The notes under the pieces: model-generated | Database searches by the model: none | What the model saw: the letters and a program-made list of their open reading frames with translations, nothing else | What the model was told of the DNA's origin: nothing | Program-made: the position numbers and the translations under genes | DNA from: Methanobacterium sp. UBA410 | Lineage (GTDB): Archaea; Methanobacteriota; Methanobacteria; Methanobacteriales; Methanobacteriaceae | Length of the DNA stretch: 14,842 nucleotides | Assembly (NCBI GenBank): GCA_002498385.1 | Contig: DAHH01000003.1 | Location: forward strand, 196,876-211,717 | Direction of reading: 5' to 3' | Shown here: positions 1-6,990 of the stretch, in pieces | Position numbering within the stretch: the stretch's first letter is position 1 | How the letters are laid out: each line of letters starts with the position of its first letter

Positions 1-177
1 ATCCTAAACTATTAAATTATCCTGAATCATTTTAAATATTCTAAACTATTAAAAGTTCTTTTAAAGCTCAAATTAGACTTAAAAATTAATTAAAAAAGGT
101 TAATTAAAGATATTAAAGTAGTTAAAGATATTAGAGAATTAAAAAAGAATTAAATAAATTAAACTTAAATTGGAATT

Positions 178-193
178 AAAAAACCAAAAAAAA
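178..193 (-). terminator. oligo-T terminator after ribB
   Basis: Read on the minus strand, the sequence about 20 nt past the ribB stop is T8-GG-T6 without a preceding strong stem. Archaeal RNA polymerase terminates on such oligo-T tracts. The remaining 1-177 is AT-rich with two short direct repeats (TAAACTATTAAA at about 5 and 42), and I see no gene in it. Confidence 0.5.
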
Positions 194-212
194 TCTGGGG
201 GCATGAAGTTCG

Positions 213-896
213 TTAGTTACCTGAATCTTTAAACTCGTGGTAGGCTTCCACAACTTCTGCACCGCTTAAAAAGGCCAGTCCATGGTCTTCTGCGTATTTT
301 TTGGTGTCCTTGGTCTGCATGGAGTTGCCAGTCACATCATCCATCATTTCACAGCAGACAGCAACCTGGGTAAGCCCGCACATCTCTGCGAGGGCTATGC
401 ACATTTCTGTATGACCCCTTCTTTTAAGAATATGGCCTTTGTTTGCTCTTAGAAGTGTCACGTGTCCTGGAGCCCGGAAGTACCTGCCAAATTCGGACTG
501 TTTACCATTCTTGCAGAGCAGTGCAAGCTCTTTTATGGTCATTGCCCTGTCGTTGTCAGTTATACCTGTGAAACTTTTCCTGTGGTTGACAGTTATTGAA
601 AATGCAGATTTTTCATCGTAGGGGATGTCGTTGGGTGTTAAACCTGCAAGTGCAGGATACTTCTCACTTGCAATATCCATTATATCTGTCATGAAGGGTA
701 TTCCAAGGGCATCAGCATTTTCTGATGATAGTGGGACGCAGACAAGTCCGCCTGCATCGTTTCTTATGGTTGACATGTGTCTGGGTGTCATGAACTCTGC
801 AGCCATGATCATATCGGTCTCCCTTTCTCTGTTGTCGTCATCGAAGACCAGAACAATCTCCCCGTTTTTAAATGCTTTCAGTGCTTCGTCTATCAT
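213..896 (-). CDS. ribB: 3,4-dihydroxy-2-butanone 4-phosphate synthase
   Basis: Converts ribulose 5-phosphate to 3,4-dihydroxy-2-butanone 4-phosphate plus formate, the four-carbon precursor in riboflavin synthesis. The acidic active-site loop DDDNRERETD, the substrate-contacting NDAGGL and APGHV segments, and the RGHTE motif near the end of the fold are all visible. There is no fused GTP cyclohydrolase II domain, as usual in archaea. Two starts compete. A TTG at 911 gives 232 residues. The ATG at 894-896 gives 227 residues and is preceded by GTGATC, a good match to the 16S rRNA 3' end, and 227 is also the length I recall for the Methanocaldococcus homologue, so I chose the ATG. It lies downstream of ribK on the same strand, so two riboflavin/FMN steps are neighbours, but a 220-nt gap with its own promoter-like and operator-like elements suggests separate control. 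Confidence 0.95.
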   Translation of the reverse strand: MIDEALKAFKNGEIVLVFDDDNRERETDMIMAAEFMTPRHMSTIRNDAGGLVCVPLSSENADALGIPFMTDIMDIASEKYPALAGLTPNDIPYDEKSAFSITVNHRKSFTGITDNDRAMTIKELALLCKNGKQSEFGRYFRAPGHVTLLRANKGHILKRRGHTEMCIALAEMCGLTQVAVCCEMMDDVTGNSMQTKDTKKYAEDHGLAFLSGAEVVEAYHEFKDSGN

Positions 897-911
897 TTGA
901 TCACGTATCAA

Positions 912-959
912 TTTTTCTGATAATCATATTTTTGATAACTATTATTTTTGATAATCATT
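912..959 (-). repeat. three short direct repeats just upstream of ribB
   Basis: The unit TTTTT(N)GATAAYYA on the plus strand occurs three times, with GATAA at 919, 934 and 950, that is every 15-16 nt. On the minus strand it reads as TTATCAAAAA-like units directly before the ribB start. It may be a regulator-binding array or simply AT-rich leader sequence. Confidence 0.35.
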
Positions 960-991
960 TTATTCTTAAATCAAATTATTAAAAAAACTAT

Positions 992-1018
992 TACTGACAC
1001 TTTCTTTACTTGTCAGTA
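992..1018 (-). promoter_or_regulatory. perfect 8-bp inverted repeat in the ribB leader
   Basis: TACTGACA (992-999) and TGTCAGTA (1011-1018) form perfect 8-bp arms around an 11-nt centre, about 100 nt upstream of ribB. The GC content of the arms stands out from the surrounding AT-rich DNA. It lies downstream of a TATA-like element, so it could be an operator for a dimeric repressor or a hairpin in the leader RNA. No T-tract follows it on the minus strand, so a terminator is unlikely. Confidence 0.45.
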
Positions 1019-1065
1019 TTTATCCAGTGTTCGTTCCCGTTACCTTTTCTTTATTCTATTTATCA

Positions 1066-1076
1066 TTTTTTATATC
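1066..1076 (-). promoter_or_regulatory. candidate TATA box for ribB
   Basis: On the minus strand the sequence reads GATATAAAAAA, an archaeal TATA-box match. Transcription would begin roughly 25 nt further on, near 1045, leaving a leader of about 140 nt that contains the palindrome and the short repeats. Confidence 0.35.
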
Positions 1077-1119
1077 TTCATTTTTTGGCAATGCCAGTTA
1101 CCCCCTCTTCATCGGATCC

Positions 1120-1494
1120 TCAAATCTTCAGGGTTACAATGTCCCCATCTTCAAGTTTTAAGGATTCTCTAAGCTTTTTTGCTGCTATAAATTCAAGTAC
1201 ATCATCTGGATGTTTGGTTTTCACAGGAAAAACAATTGCACCTTCAACTTCATTATTCAGGGTGGCTTTTACGAGTTTAACATCACCGAATTTGCCTTCT
1301 CCCTTGATGATGTCGAATTTGCCTTGGGGAATACTCTTTATCAACCTTATCTCATTTACGTCGATTCCAATGTTCAGGGTTCCCACAAAGGGTTTGAACT
1401 TCAGTTTTTGTTTGAACTTCTCTTTATAAATGTCTTGTGACATGAAGTAGGTGCCTTTTCCCATTCCTGAAACTATAATTCCTTTAATTTCCAT
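1120..1494 (-). CDS. ribK: CTP-dependent riboflavin kinase (DUF120 family)
   Basis: Phosphorylates riboflavin to FMN with CTP as donor, the archaeal replacement for bacterial RibF. At 124 residues it is the single-domain form, without the N-terminal winged-helix domain that turns some archaeal homologues into the regulator RbkR. The N-terminal GxGxG-like loop GMGKGTYF, the FVGTLNIG strand typical of the cradle-loop barrel, and the KTKHPDDVLEFIA segment near the end are recognisable. The ATG at 1494 lies inside the end of the endonuclease V gene (11-nt overlap), so the two are almost surely co-transcribed and translationally coupled. ribB follows on the same strand. Confidence 0.9.
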   Translation of the reverse strand: MEIKGIIVSGMGKGTYFMSQDIYKEKFKQKLKFKPFVGTLNIGIDVNEIRLIKSIPQGKFDIIKGEGKFGDVKLVKATLNNEVEGAIVFPVKTKHPDDVLEFIAAKKLRESLKLEDGDIVTLKI

Positions 1495-2122
1495 TTAACT
1501 CACTTTTTGCCTTATTTGTTGCTAAGATGTGTGCCAGTCGCACTGGTTCAGGTGTTTTAAATATCCCTGTTTTAATTGTAAGGTCTATCGCTGTTTTTAG
1601 GGAGATTTTGTGGCCTATGCTCACGTAATTTCCTTTTATACTAGCACCTACGGTTTGATTCATGAATTTTACAGGTGTCGGTAGATCTGTAACTTGGGGT
1701 ATATTCCTTCCAACAATTAATCTTTTTGCAATTCCAAAGGTTGGAAGGTCAAGGAGCAGCCCCACATGTGATGCCAGCCCAAAACCCCTTGGATGCATAA
1801 TACCATGTCCATTAACCATTAAAACATTAAATTCTTTTTTCAACATATTTATAACTGAAACAACTGCGTCAGCTTCCCTGAAGCCCAAAAATCCTGGAAT
1901 GTAGGGAAGTGGAAGTTCAACCTTCCGGGTCTTCTGCTCCAGGATCTCGAGGGTGTTCAGATCAAGCACCACTGCAGCTGCAACAGCATCATCGTCCATT
2001 GTAAATGAGACGTCGGCTCCTGCAATCGCCTCAAGCTTTTCGAAACCATCCTCCTTTATTACCCTGTCTGCCAGCATGATTTGTATAGCTGCAAGACGGG
2101 ATTCTAAATCGAAACAACACAT
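1484..2122 (-). CDS. nfi: endonuclease V (deoxyinosine endonuclease)
   Basis: Cuts DNA at the second phosphodiester bond 3' of deoxyinosine, in repair of deaminated adenine. The length, 212 residues, is normal. The RNase H-like fold is marked by GADVSF with the first metal-binding Asp at D37, by the strand-separating wedge PYIPGFLGFRE with E83, and by a GHGIMHPRGFGLASHVG segment. Oddly, the third expected acidic residue, usually in VDG(Q/H)G, reads N104 here (codon AAT at 1811-1813), one base away from Asp. Either the enzyme has reduced or altered activity, or this lineage tolerates Asn. The start ATG at 2122 has an AAAGGA ribosome site. It overlaps ribK downstream; why a repair enzyme shares an operon with riboflavin kinase is not clear from sequence. 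Confidence 0.92.
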   Translation of the reverse strand: MCCFDLESRLAAIQIMLADRVIKEDGFEKLEAIAGADVSFTMDDDAVAAAVVLDLNTLEILEQKTRKVELPLPYIPGFLGFREADAVVSVINMLKKEFNVLMVNGHGIMHPRGFGLASHVGLLLDLPTFGIAKRLIVGRNIPQVTDLPTPVKFMNQTVGASIKGNYVSIGHKISLKTAIDLTIKTGIFKTPEPVRLAHILATNKAKSELNGN

Positions 2123-2149
2123 AAAATTCCTTTCATTTTGATTAAGCCT

Positions 2150-2164
2150 TAATTATAAAGATTT
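2150..2164 (-). promoter_or_regulatory. candidate TATA box for the endonuclease V-ribK operon
   Basis: The minus strand reads ATCTTTATAATTAAG about 30 nt upstream of the endonuclease V ATG. With normal archaeal spacing, transcription would start close to 2130, giving a very short leader that still includes AAAGGA. Confidence 0.4.
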
Positions 2165-2269
2165 TTCATTATTAAAGGACACTTACATGGTTTTCTAACA
2201 ACATGTTGAATACTGCATTGGATCTCAATTTTACAGTTACAAATCAGATTGTTAATAAAATAGATAGGA

Positions 2270-3865
2270 TCAGTCCCTGATTCTGCACGTTACTGTGGAG
2301 AAAATAGGGCCTCTAACATCTATGATCTTGTTTGCACTGGTCATGTACTTCATTGCAACATCATCCAGCCTTAAATTAATATCTGAAATGTAGCGTGCTA
2401 TGGTTGTCCTTAAATTGAGGTTTTCTCCTCCACTTACAACCATTTCCTCAATTTTGTAAGCTGTCTGGGCTGCAACACCGTCCATGTAACTTATTTTGGT
2501 TGGAATGCCCTTGGAAATGGCATTTGAGGCGAGTTTATCCCTGTTTCCATCTGGAGGCACGCCAACCACGTTGCCGTCGTGGATGTAGACGCTATTTTTT
2601 GAGGCTGGTCCAAGCAGTTTTGTACCCTCTTCAGGTTCTAAAGCCTTAACCTCAATGTTTTTACCCAGAAATTTCCCTTCAAACACTGTAAATTCGCAGG
2701 GTGATGGTTCATCCCCATGTTCCTGCCAGGTTTTAAGCAAAAGATCCATCAGGGCACAGCCTTCCCTGCTTGCAGGGTAGTAATTTATGTGGAGCATGGT
2801 TGTAAGTTCCCTGTCGCTTATATTCCATTTTCCATGGAGCTGGGGGTAAACCATTGCCCTTACATCTTCCTGGTTGTGCATTATCATTGCGATCCTCTCG
2901 GCTCCCACCCCAAGGTTCATGACGTCCTTGTCGATTCCGTACTTTGCAAGGGCTATGGGTGAGTACATTCCGAAGGTTGCAACCTCAACCCACTCACGAA
3001 GTTTGGGATGGTAACCGTAGACCTCTGTCTGGGTCTTCGGGATGTAATACTTGGATTTCTTCTCATCGGGCAGGAACTTGAACTTCTCAAAGCCGAAGTA
3101 CTCAAGCAAGCTCTCTGAAACTGCCATTCCAACGTCGAGAGACAGCTCATTGTCTGCCCACACGCAGGAAGCAGAATGGTAGGTCATGAGGTGGCTTGCA
3201 TCCTCACGCTGCTCCCTTCTGAAGCATCTGTCTATGGAGAAAAGCTTTATCGGCAGTTTTTTCCTGTCATGGATGGATCCAAGGGTTATAAACCATCCAG
3301 AGGTCATGTGGGATCGGAGGGTGGTGCCCGTTGGAATGGGTGTGAGTTTTTTAAGCTCTGGAAACACCTTTTCAAGCACACGGAGCCCTAAATTATTTGG
3401 AACGTCCAGTGCGCCTGAAACATCATGTACAAGGTCGTCTCCACTTGTATCACCCTTTTTGTAGGCTCTGAAAACGTCCTGAAGGCCTTGAACTTTGTCT
3501 TCATCAAGTTCAACGCCCATATTTTCAATTCTTTCAATTTTATCCATTCCAATTCCAATATCTGGCCTTGGAAGCCCTGCAAGATAGAAGCAGCGGTCGA
3601 GAACTGCTGGTGCTTCTGGACCGAACTGTCTGTAAACGTGATCCTCATCTACAAACAGTGGATTCACTGCTTCGTTAAATCCAAGTTTCAGGTAGGCCTG
3701 TCTCAGTTCATGAATGGTGTCGTAGAGCATGTGACTTTGTCCTGTTTTAAGGTATAATCTTGGATATTCATCGTCATGATGAGGTTTTTTCAGGGTTTTA
3801 CCAGTTTCAACCCAAGCCTTTTCAAAATCCTTCTTTGCAAGCCTTACTATTTCCTTTTTCTTCAT
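2270..3865 (-). CDS. sepS: O-phosphoseryl-tRNA(Cys) synthetase, SepRS
   Basis: Charges tRNA-Cys with O-phosphoserine; SepCysS (not in this window) then converts it to Cys-tRNA-Cys, the indirect cysteine route of methanogens. At 531 residues it has the usual length of this class II, PheRS-alpha-like enzyme. The SHMTSGW segment carries T188, motif 2 continues as FSIDRCFRREQRE, YHSASCVW carries S231 and S233, and motif 3 reads NLGVGAERIAMI with N317. The Thr, the two Ser and the Asn correspond to the phosphate-binding residues described for the Archaeoglobus enzyme. The C-terminal third is the tRNA-binding part. The ATG at 3865 is preceded by TTGGGGAT. It is divergent from tfrA, an arrangement that I believe also occurs in Methanothermobacter (MTH1501/MTH1502). 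Confidence 0.96.
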   Translation of the reverse strand: MKKKEIVRLAKKDFEKAWVETGKTLKKPHHDDEYPRLYLKTGQSHMLYDTIHELRQAYLKLGFNEAVNPLFVDEDHVYRQFGPEAPAVLDRCFYLAGLPRPDIGIGMDKIERIENMGVELDEDKVQGLQDVFRAYKKGDTSGDDLVHDVSGALDVPNNLGLRVLEKVFPELKKLTPIPTGTTLRSHMTSGWFITLGSIHDRKKLPIKLFSIDRCFRREQREDASHLMTYHSASCVWADNELSLDVGMAVSESLLEYFGFEKFKFLPDEKKSKYYIPKTQTEVYGYHPKLREWVEVATFGMYSPIALAKYGIDKDVMNLGVGAERIAMIMHNQEDVRAMVYPQLHGKWNISDRELTTMLHINYYPASREGCALMDLLLKTWQEHGDEPSPCEFTVFEGKFLGKNIEVKALEPEEGTKLLGPASKNSVYIHDGNVVGVPPDGNRDKLASNAISKGIPTKISYMDGVAAQTAYKIEEMVVSGGENLNLRTTIARYISDINLRLDDVAMKYMTSANKIIDVRGPIFSTVTCRIRD

Positions 3866-3938
3866 AATATCCCCAATCGTGATAAAAAAATCTATGATTT
3901 CATCAATGTTGATACAGATGAAAATTTAGTGCTGATCC

Positions 3939-3950
3939 TTTTTATATTTA
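3939..3950 (-). promoter_or_regulatory. candidate TATA box for sepS
   Basis: The minus strand reads TAAATATAAAAA about 75-85 nt before the sepS ATG, with an A-rich upstream element. Transcription would start near 3915, leaving a leader of about 50 nt that ends in the GGGGAT ribosome site. Confidence 0.45.
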
Positions 3951-4022
3951 TTTTTAGTTTTTTTGGCTCATAAATATTGAAGATATGATGGTTCCAGTAA
4001 GGATCAAAGATCATCAGGGATC

Positions 4023-4035
4023 ATAAAATTAAAAA
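4023..4035 (+). promoter_or_regulatory. candidate TATA box for tfrA (leaderless or near-leaderless)
   Basis: ATAAAATTAAAAA is centred about 30 nt before the tfrA ATG, so the transcript would begin only a few bases before the start codon. No Shine-Dalgarno match is present in the 25 nt before the ATG, which agrees with a leaderless message. A second TATA-like sequence, CATAAATATT, lies at about 3969-3978 and would give a leader of about 60 nt. Confidence 0.35.
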
Positions 4036-4058
4036 GCAGTGCCACTTAATCTCATAGC

Positions 4059-5735
4059 ATGGTAAGCAAGACAGTTGAATGTGATGTACTAATTATAGGT
4101 TCGGGCGGTGCAGGATGCAGAGCTGCTATAGAAGCCCGTAAGCACGATTTAAATGTTTTAATAGTTTCAAAAGGTTTATCATTCAGATCAGGATGCACGA
4201 ATCTTGCAGAGGGTGGTTACAATGCTGCTTTAGGATACGTTGATGCTGAAGACAGTTTTAAGGCCCACACATACGACACGCTCAAGGGAGGGGCTTACCT
4301 CAACGATCCAGACCTCGTGAAGATCCTGGTTGAGGAAGCACCTGAAAGACTCGTGGAACTTGAAGGTTACGGTGCACTCTTCGACAGACAGGAATCTGGA
4401 AAACTCAACCAGCGCCCATTTGGAGGGCAAACCTACAGGAGAACGTGCTTCCAGGGTGACAGAACAGGTCATGAAATGATGATGGCCCTTAAAGAGGAGG
4501 TTATAAAGCAGAACATTGAAACAATGGATGAAGTCATGGTAACATCTCTCATCCTGAACCAGGACGGGGATGCAGTTATCGGAGCCTGCGGTGTGTCCCT
4601 TCAAACTTCAGAGTTTCTGGTCTTCAGGTCAAAATCAACCATCATTGCAACTGGCGGAGCAGGCTGGCTCTACCCTGTAACATCCAATGCTGCGCAGAAA
4701 ACTGGGGACGGGTATGCACTGGCCTACAATGCAGGCGCAGACCTTCTTGACATGGAACAGGTGCAGTTCCACCCAACTGGAATGCTCTATCCAGAATCAA
4801 GGAGAGGAGTTCTTGTAACTGAGGCAGTACGCGGTGAGGGAGGAAAGCTCATAAACTCAAAAGGGGAGCGCTTCATGAAAAACTACGACCCAAGGGGAGA
4901 ACTTGCAACAAGAGACGTTGTTGCAAGGGCCATATACCAGGAAATCATGGAGGGAAGGGGCACTAAGGCTGGTGGAGTTTACCTGGACGTGAGCCACCTT
5001 CCTGCAGACCTCATAGAAGAGAAGCTTGAAACCATGCTCATGCAGTTTCAGGACGTGGGCGTTGACATTCGAAAGGAGCCAATGGAGGTCGCACCCACAG
5101 CACACCATTTCATGGGAGGTGCAAGGATAAACACCCGCTGCGAGACAACAGTTAAAAATTTATACGCGGCAGGTGAGGCTGAAGGCGGAGTTCACGGTGC
5201 AAACAGGTTAGGTGGAAATGCACTTGCAGAAACCCAGGTATTTGGAAAGATAGCAGGAGAATCAGCAGCCCAAAATGCACTGAATACAGAGTTTGCATCT
5301 AACAATGATTTTGTAAAGGCTGAAGAGGAAAGAATAAACTCACTCTCTAAAGATGGTGACCACTACCCTCACGAGATCAAGAGGGAACTCCAGAAAACCA
5401 TGTGGAACAACGTAGCCATAATAAGAAGTGAAAAGGGCCTAAAATCGGCAATGGCCAGATTGTGTGACATCAAGAAGATGCTCACAAACATGAAAGTCCC
5501 TGAAGGTGCAGGATTCAACAAAGACCTTCAGGATGCCCTTGAACTTCAGAACATGCTTCTTGTTGCATCTTTAACCGTGGAATCAGCACTTCTACGCCAT
5601 GAAAGCCGTGGATCCCACTACAGGGAGGACTATCCTGAAACCAGTGATAAATGGGCAAAAAGCATAGTTTTGAACAAGAACAAGGACTTCAGGTACATCA
5701 AAAGGGGATCGTCAACGTGCGGGATAGATCGTTGA
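4059..5735 (+). CDS. tfrA: thiol:fumarate reductase (CoM/CoB) subunit A, FAD flavoprotein
   Basis: Reduces fumarate to succinate in the cytoplasm with coenzyme M and coenzyme B as electron donors, forming the heterodisulfide; the product feeds the incomplete reductive citrate path to 2-oxoglutarate. The 558-residue protein belongs to the succinate dehydrogenase/fumarate reductase/L-aspartate oxidase flavoprotein family. It has the FAD-binding GSGGAG at 14-19, the HPTG active-site segment at 238-241, RGEGG at 258-262, RD at 285-286, HH at 349-350 and the FAD loop GANRLGGNAL at 380-389, followed by the helical C-terminal domain. The segment RSGCTNLAEGG at 43-53 lacks the His that carries covalent FAD in membrane Frd/Sdh, so FAD should be non-covalent. 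The CoM/CoB-oxidising iron-sulfur subunit TfrB is not in this window; it is also unlinked in Methanothermobacter. Confidence 0.93.
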   Translation: MVSKTVECDVLIIGSGGAGCRAAIEARKHDLNVLIVSKGLSFRSGCTNLAEGGYNAALGYVDAEDSFKAHTYDTLKGGAYLNDPDLVKILVEEAPERLVELEGYGALFDRQESGKLNQRPFGGQTYRRTCFQGDRTGHEMMMALKEEVIKQNIETMDEVMVTSLILNQDGDAVIGACGVSLQTSEFLVFRSKSTIIATGGAGWLYPVTSNAAQKTGDGYALAYNAGADLLDMEQVQFHPTGMLYPESRRGVLVTEAVRGEGGKLINSKGERFMKNYDPRGELATRDVVARAIYQEIMEGRGTKAGGVYLDVSHLPADLIEEKLETMLMQFQDVGVDIRKEPMEVAPTAHHFMGGARINTRCETTVKNLYAAGEAEGGVHGANRLGGNALAETQVFGKIAGESAAQNALNTEFASNNDFVKAEEERINSLSKDGDHYPHEIKRELQKTMWNNVAIIRSEKGLKSAMARLCDIKKMLTNMKVPEGAGFNKDLQDALELQNMLLVASLTVESALLRHESRGSHYREDYPETSDKWAKSIVLNKNKDFRYIKRGSSTCGIDR

Positions 5736-5966
5736 TTCTTCCTGGTGGCCCTGTTCCATGGTTTTGACTTTTTGCTCGTGGTCTTCAACCATGGCGTAGT
5801 ATTCCCCTTTGTCCGTGACCAGGGCGATTTCACCCTTTTGGAATGGATGATCTTTGCGCAGGTTGATCAGGCTTTGATAGTTCGTATATTCCCTTTTCTT
5901 TCCTGAACTATCTGTTATAGTTTGTTTACGATTATAGCATTTGACTTCTGCTTCTACAGCTCGCAT
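5712..5966 (-). CDS. small conserved-looking protein of unknown function (84 aa)
   Basis: I do not recognise a family. The 84-residue product is soluble, charged and predicted rich in beta strands, with a central stretch HPFQKGEIALVTDKGEYYAM suggesting a small barrel-like or SH3-like fold; the last 20 residues are polar and probably disordered. There is no signal peptide or membrane segment. Coding looks real: codon use resembles tfrA and the ATG at 5966 is preceded by AAGGGGAGAG, a good ribosome site, with AATAATATAAAA upstream as a TATA candidate. It converges on tfrA, and its last seven codons and stop overlap the tfrA 3' end by 24 nt. Confidence 0.7.
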   Translation of the reverse strand: MRAVEAEVKCYNRKQTITDSSGKKREYTNYQSLINLRKDHPFQKGEIALVTDKGEYYAMVEDHEQKVKTMEQGHQEESTIYPAR

Positions 5967-6139
5967 GCTCTCCCCTTTTTATTTTATTTTTTTATATTAT
6001 TCAAAAATCCAGTTCTATTATTTTTTATTATTTTGGACAATAAAACTGCATTTTTTGATTATTTTATATTAATTTGGAAAATAAAATGGATTTTTTTTTA
6101 TATTATTTTTTATCATCTAAAAATAATTTCTAGGGGAGT

Positions 6140-6312
6140 TTAATCTTCCTTTTTCTCTTTTTTCTTACCATACCTATCCACGACTTCAAAACTGACCTTA
6201 ATTGCATCGCATTGTTCGATATCTTCAGATTCTAGCCAATCTTTAGGTACATATATACGTGGTTGCGTTTTTCCCTTAATCTGTAAATAATATAATTTGC
6301 AGGTTTTTTCAT
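6140..6312 (-). pseudogene. frameshifted small AbrB/MazE-like gene
   Basis: An uninterrupted frame of about 54 codons ends with TAA at 6140-6142. It includes KLYYLQIKGKTQPRIYVPK followed by DWLESEDIEQCDAIKVSF, a pattern resembling swapped-hairpin AbrB/MazE-type DNA-binding or antitoxin domains. The frame has no start codon; a TAA stands just upstream. An ATG at 6310-6312 lies one frame off. Adding one A to the A6 run after that ATG would give a continuous 57-residue protein. I therefore read it as a gene broken by a one-base loss in a homopolymer, or as a sequencing error. The family call is tentative. The stretch 5967-6139 beside it is extremely AT-rich and holds no gene that I can see. Confidence 0.45.
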
Positions 6313-6446
6313 ATTAACATCATATTGGTCTTTTTTGCCTATAGTCTTTGTGTGTAAACTATATAATTCGTATTACTTTTTATAAATACCTTTGCCCACC
6401 ATGAATTTTTATAAGGAATATTTTCTATTATCTTCTATAAAATAAA

Positions 6447-6829
6447 ATGAACAAGAATTCAAGCTTTAAAGGATTCTAACATGATAACTTCGATGATATA
6501 GTGCGTAGGCTATCCCAAACATATGAAAAAGTGAAAAAAGCAGAAGGTGGATTAATTATCAGAAGGTAGGCTTAAAGCATATAGTGAAAGTGAATTTGAA
6601 AGTGTAATCGACGATTACATAACTCAAGGATTTAAAGTTAAATCAAGGGGAGAAAAAGCGTACAAATGATAAAAGCAGTCTATGGAAGCATGTTATCTCA
6701 TCTAATTTTATTCGTATTCACATTTTGGACATCATTCTTCATAGCAAATATTTTTTATGGTTAGCTTACAATTACACAACAAAAAGTGAGAAAGTATTAG
6801 TTAAATTGGTTGAAAAAACACCACAATGA
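6447..6829 (+). pseudogene. multiply interrupted small membrane-protein gene
   Basis: Successive frames read as one decayed protein. ATG at 6447 gives MNKNSSFKGF, then an in-frame TAA, then NFDDIVRRLSQTYEKVKKAE. A shift follows to a frame with SEFESVIDDYITQGFKVKSR and GEKAYK, then to MIKAVYGSMLSHLILF with a membrane helix, and finally to a frame with TKSEKVLVKLVEKTPQ and TGA at 6827-6829. A GYKVKSRGE...YGS...membrane helix...KVLVKL layout is what I recall for small methanogen membrane proteins of unknown function, so the order is meaningful. At least one nonsense change and three frame changes make this a relic. The ATG/TGA overlap at about 6666 might alternatively be two coupled short genes, which I find less likely. 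A TATA-like TTTTATAAAT lies at about 6383-6392. Confidence 0.5.
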
Positions 6830-6841
6830 ACTACCCCTACT

Positions 6842-6961
6842 TTAAACTTTTTTTACCGAATCAAGCTGTCTCCGATCACCGCACCTGCTGTAAAAGAGAT
6901 TTTCAAGTATCTTGTCCAGGTCCAGCAGTTCGGCGCGATGCACCTGCTTGAAGCTGCTTTT
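6842..6961 (-). pseudogene. short GC-richer gene fragment with QVHR motif
   Basis: A 39-codon open stretch bounded by stops reads KSSFKQVHRAELLDLDK and continues to CGDRRQLDSVKKV. Its base composition is clearly richer in G and C than its surroundings. The first 25 or so residues resemble the N-terminal part of the reading frame at 8926-9411 (KKTQLCQVHRTGIENLTKGI), and the DNA similarity extends for about 45 nt. It is probably the end of a mobile-element or other foreign gene, but I cannot name the family. Confidence 0.35.
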
Positions 6962-6990
6962 CTAGCGTGGATAAATATTAAAAAGGTGTT

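Noticed and set aside
439..900. Plus-strand open frames opposite ribB
   Set aside because: They lie opposite a well-supported conserved gene and have no family resemblance or ribosome site.
1085..1095. TGGCAATGCCA palindrome after ribK as a terminator
   Set aside because: The T-tract lies on the wrong side for the minus-strand transcript.
948..1440. Plus-strand open frames over the ribB leader and ribK
   Set aside because: Low-complexity Phe/Ile/Leu-rich translation of AT-rich DNA and the reverse of ribK; no convincing start signals.
2185..2206. ACATG...CATGT inverted repeat between sepS and endonuclease V
   Set aside because: Arms of only 5 bp with a 12-nt gap; expected by chance.
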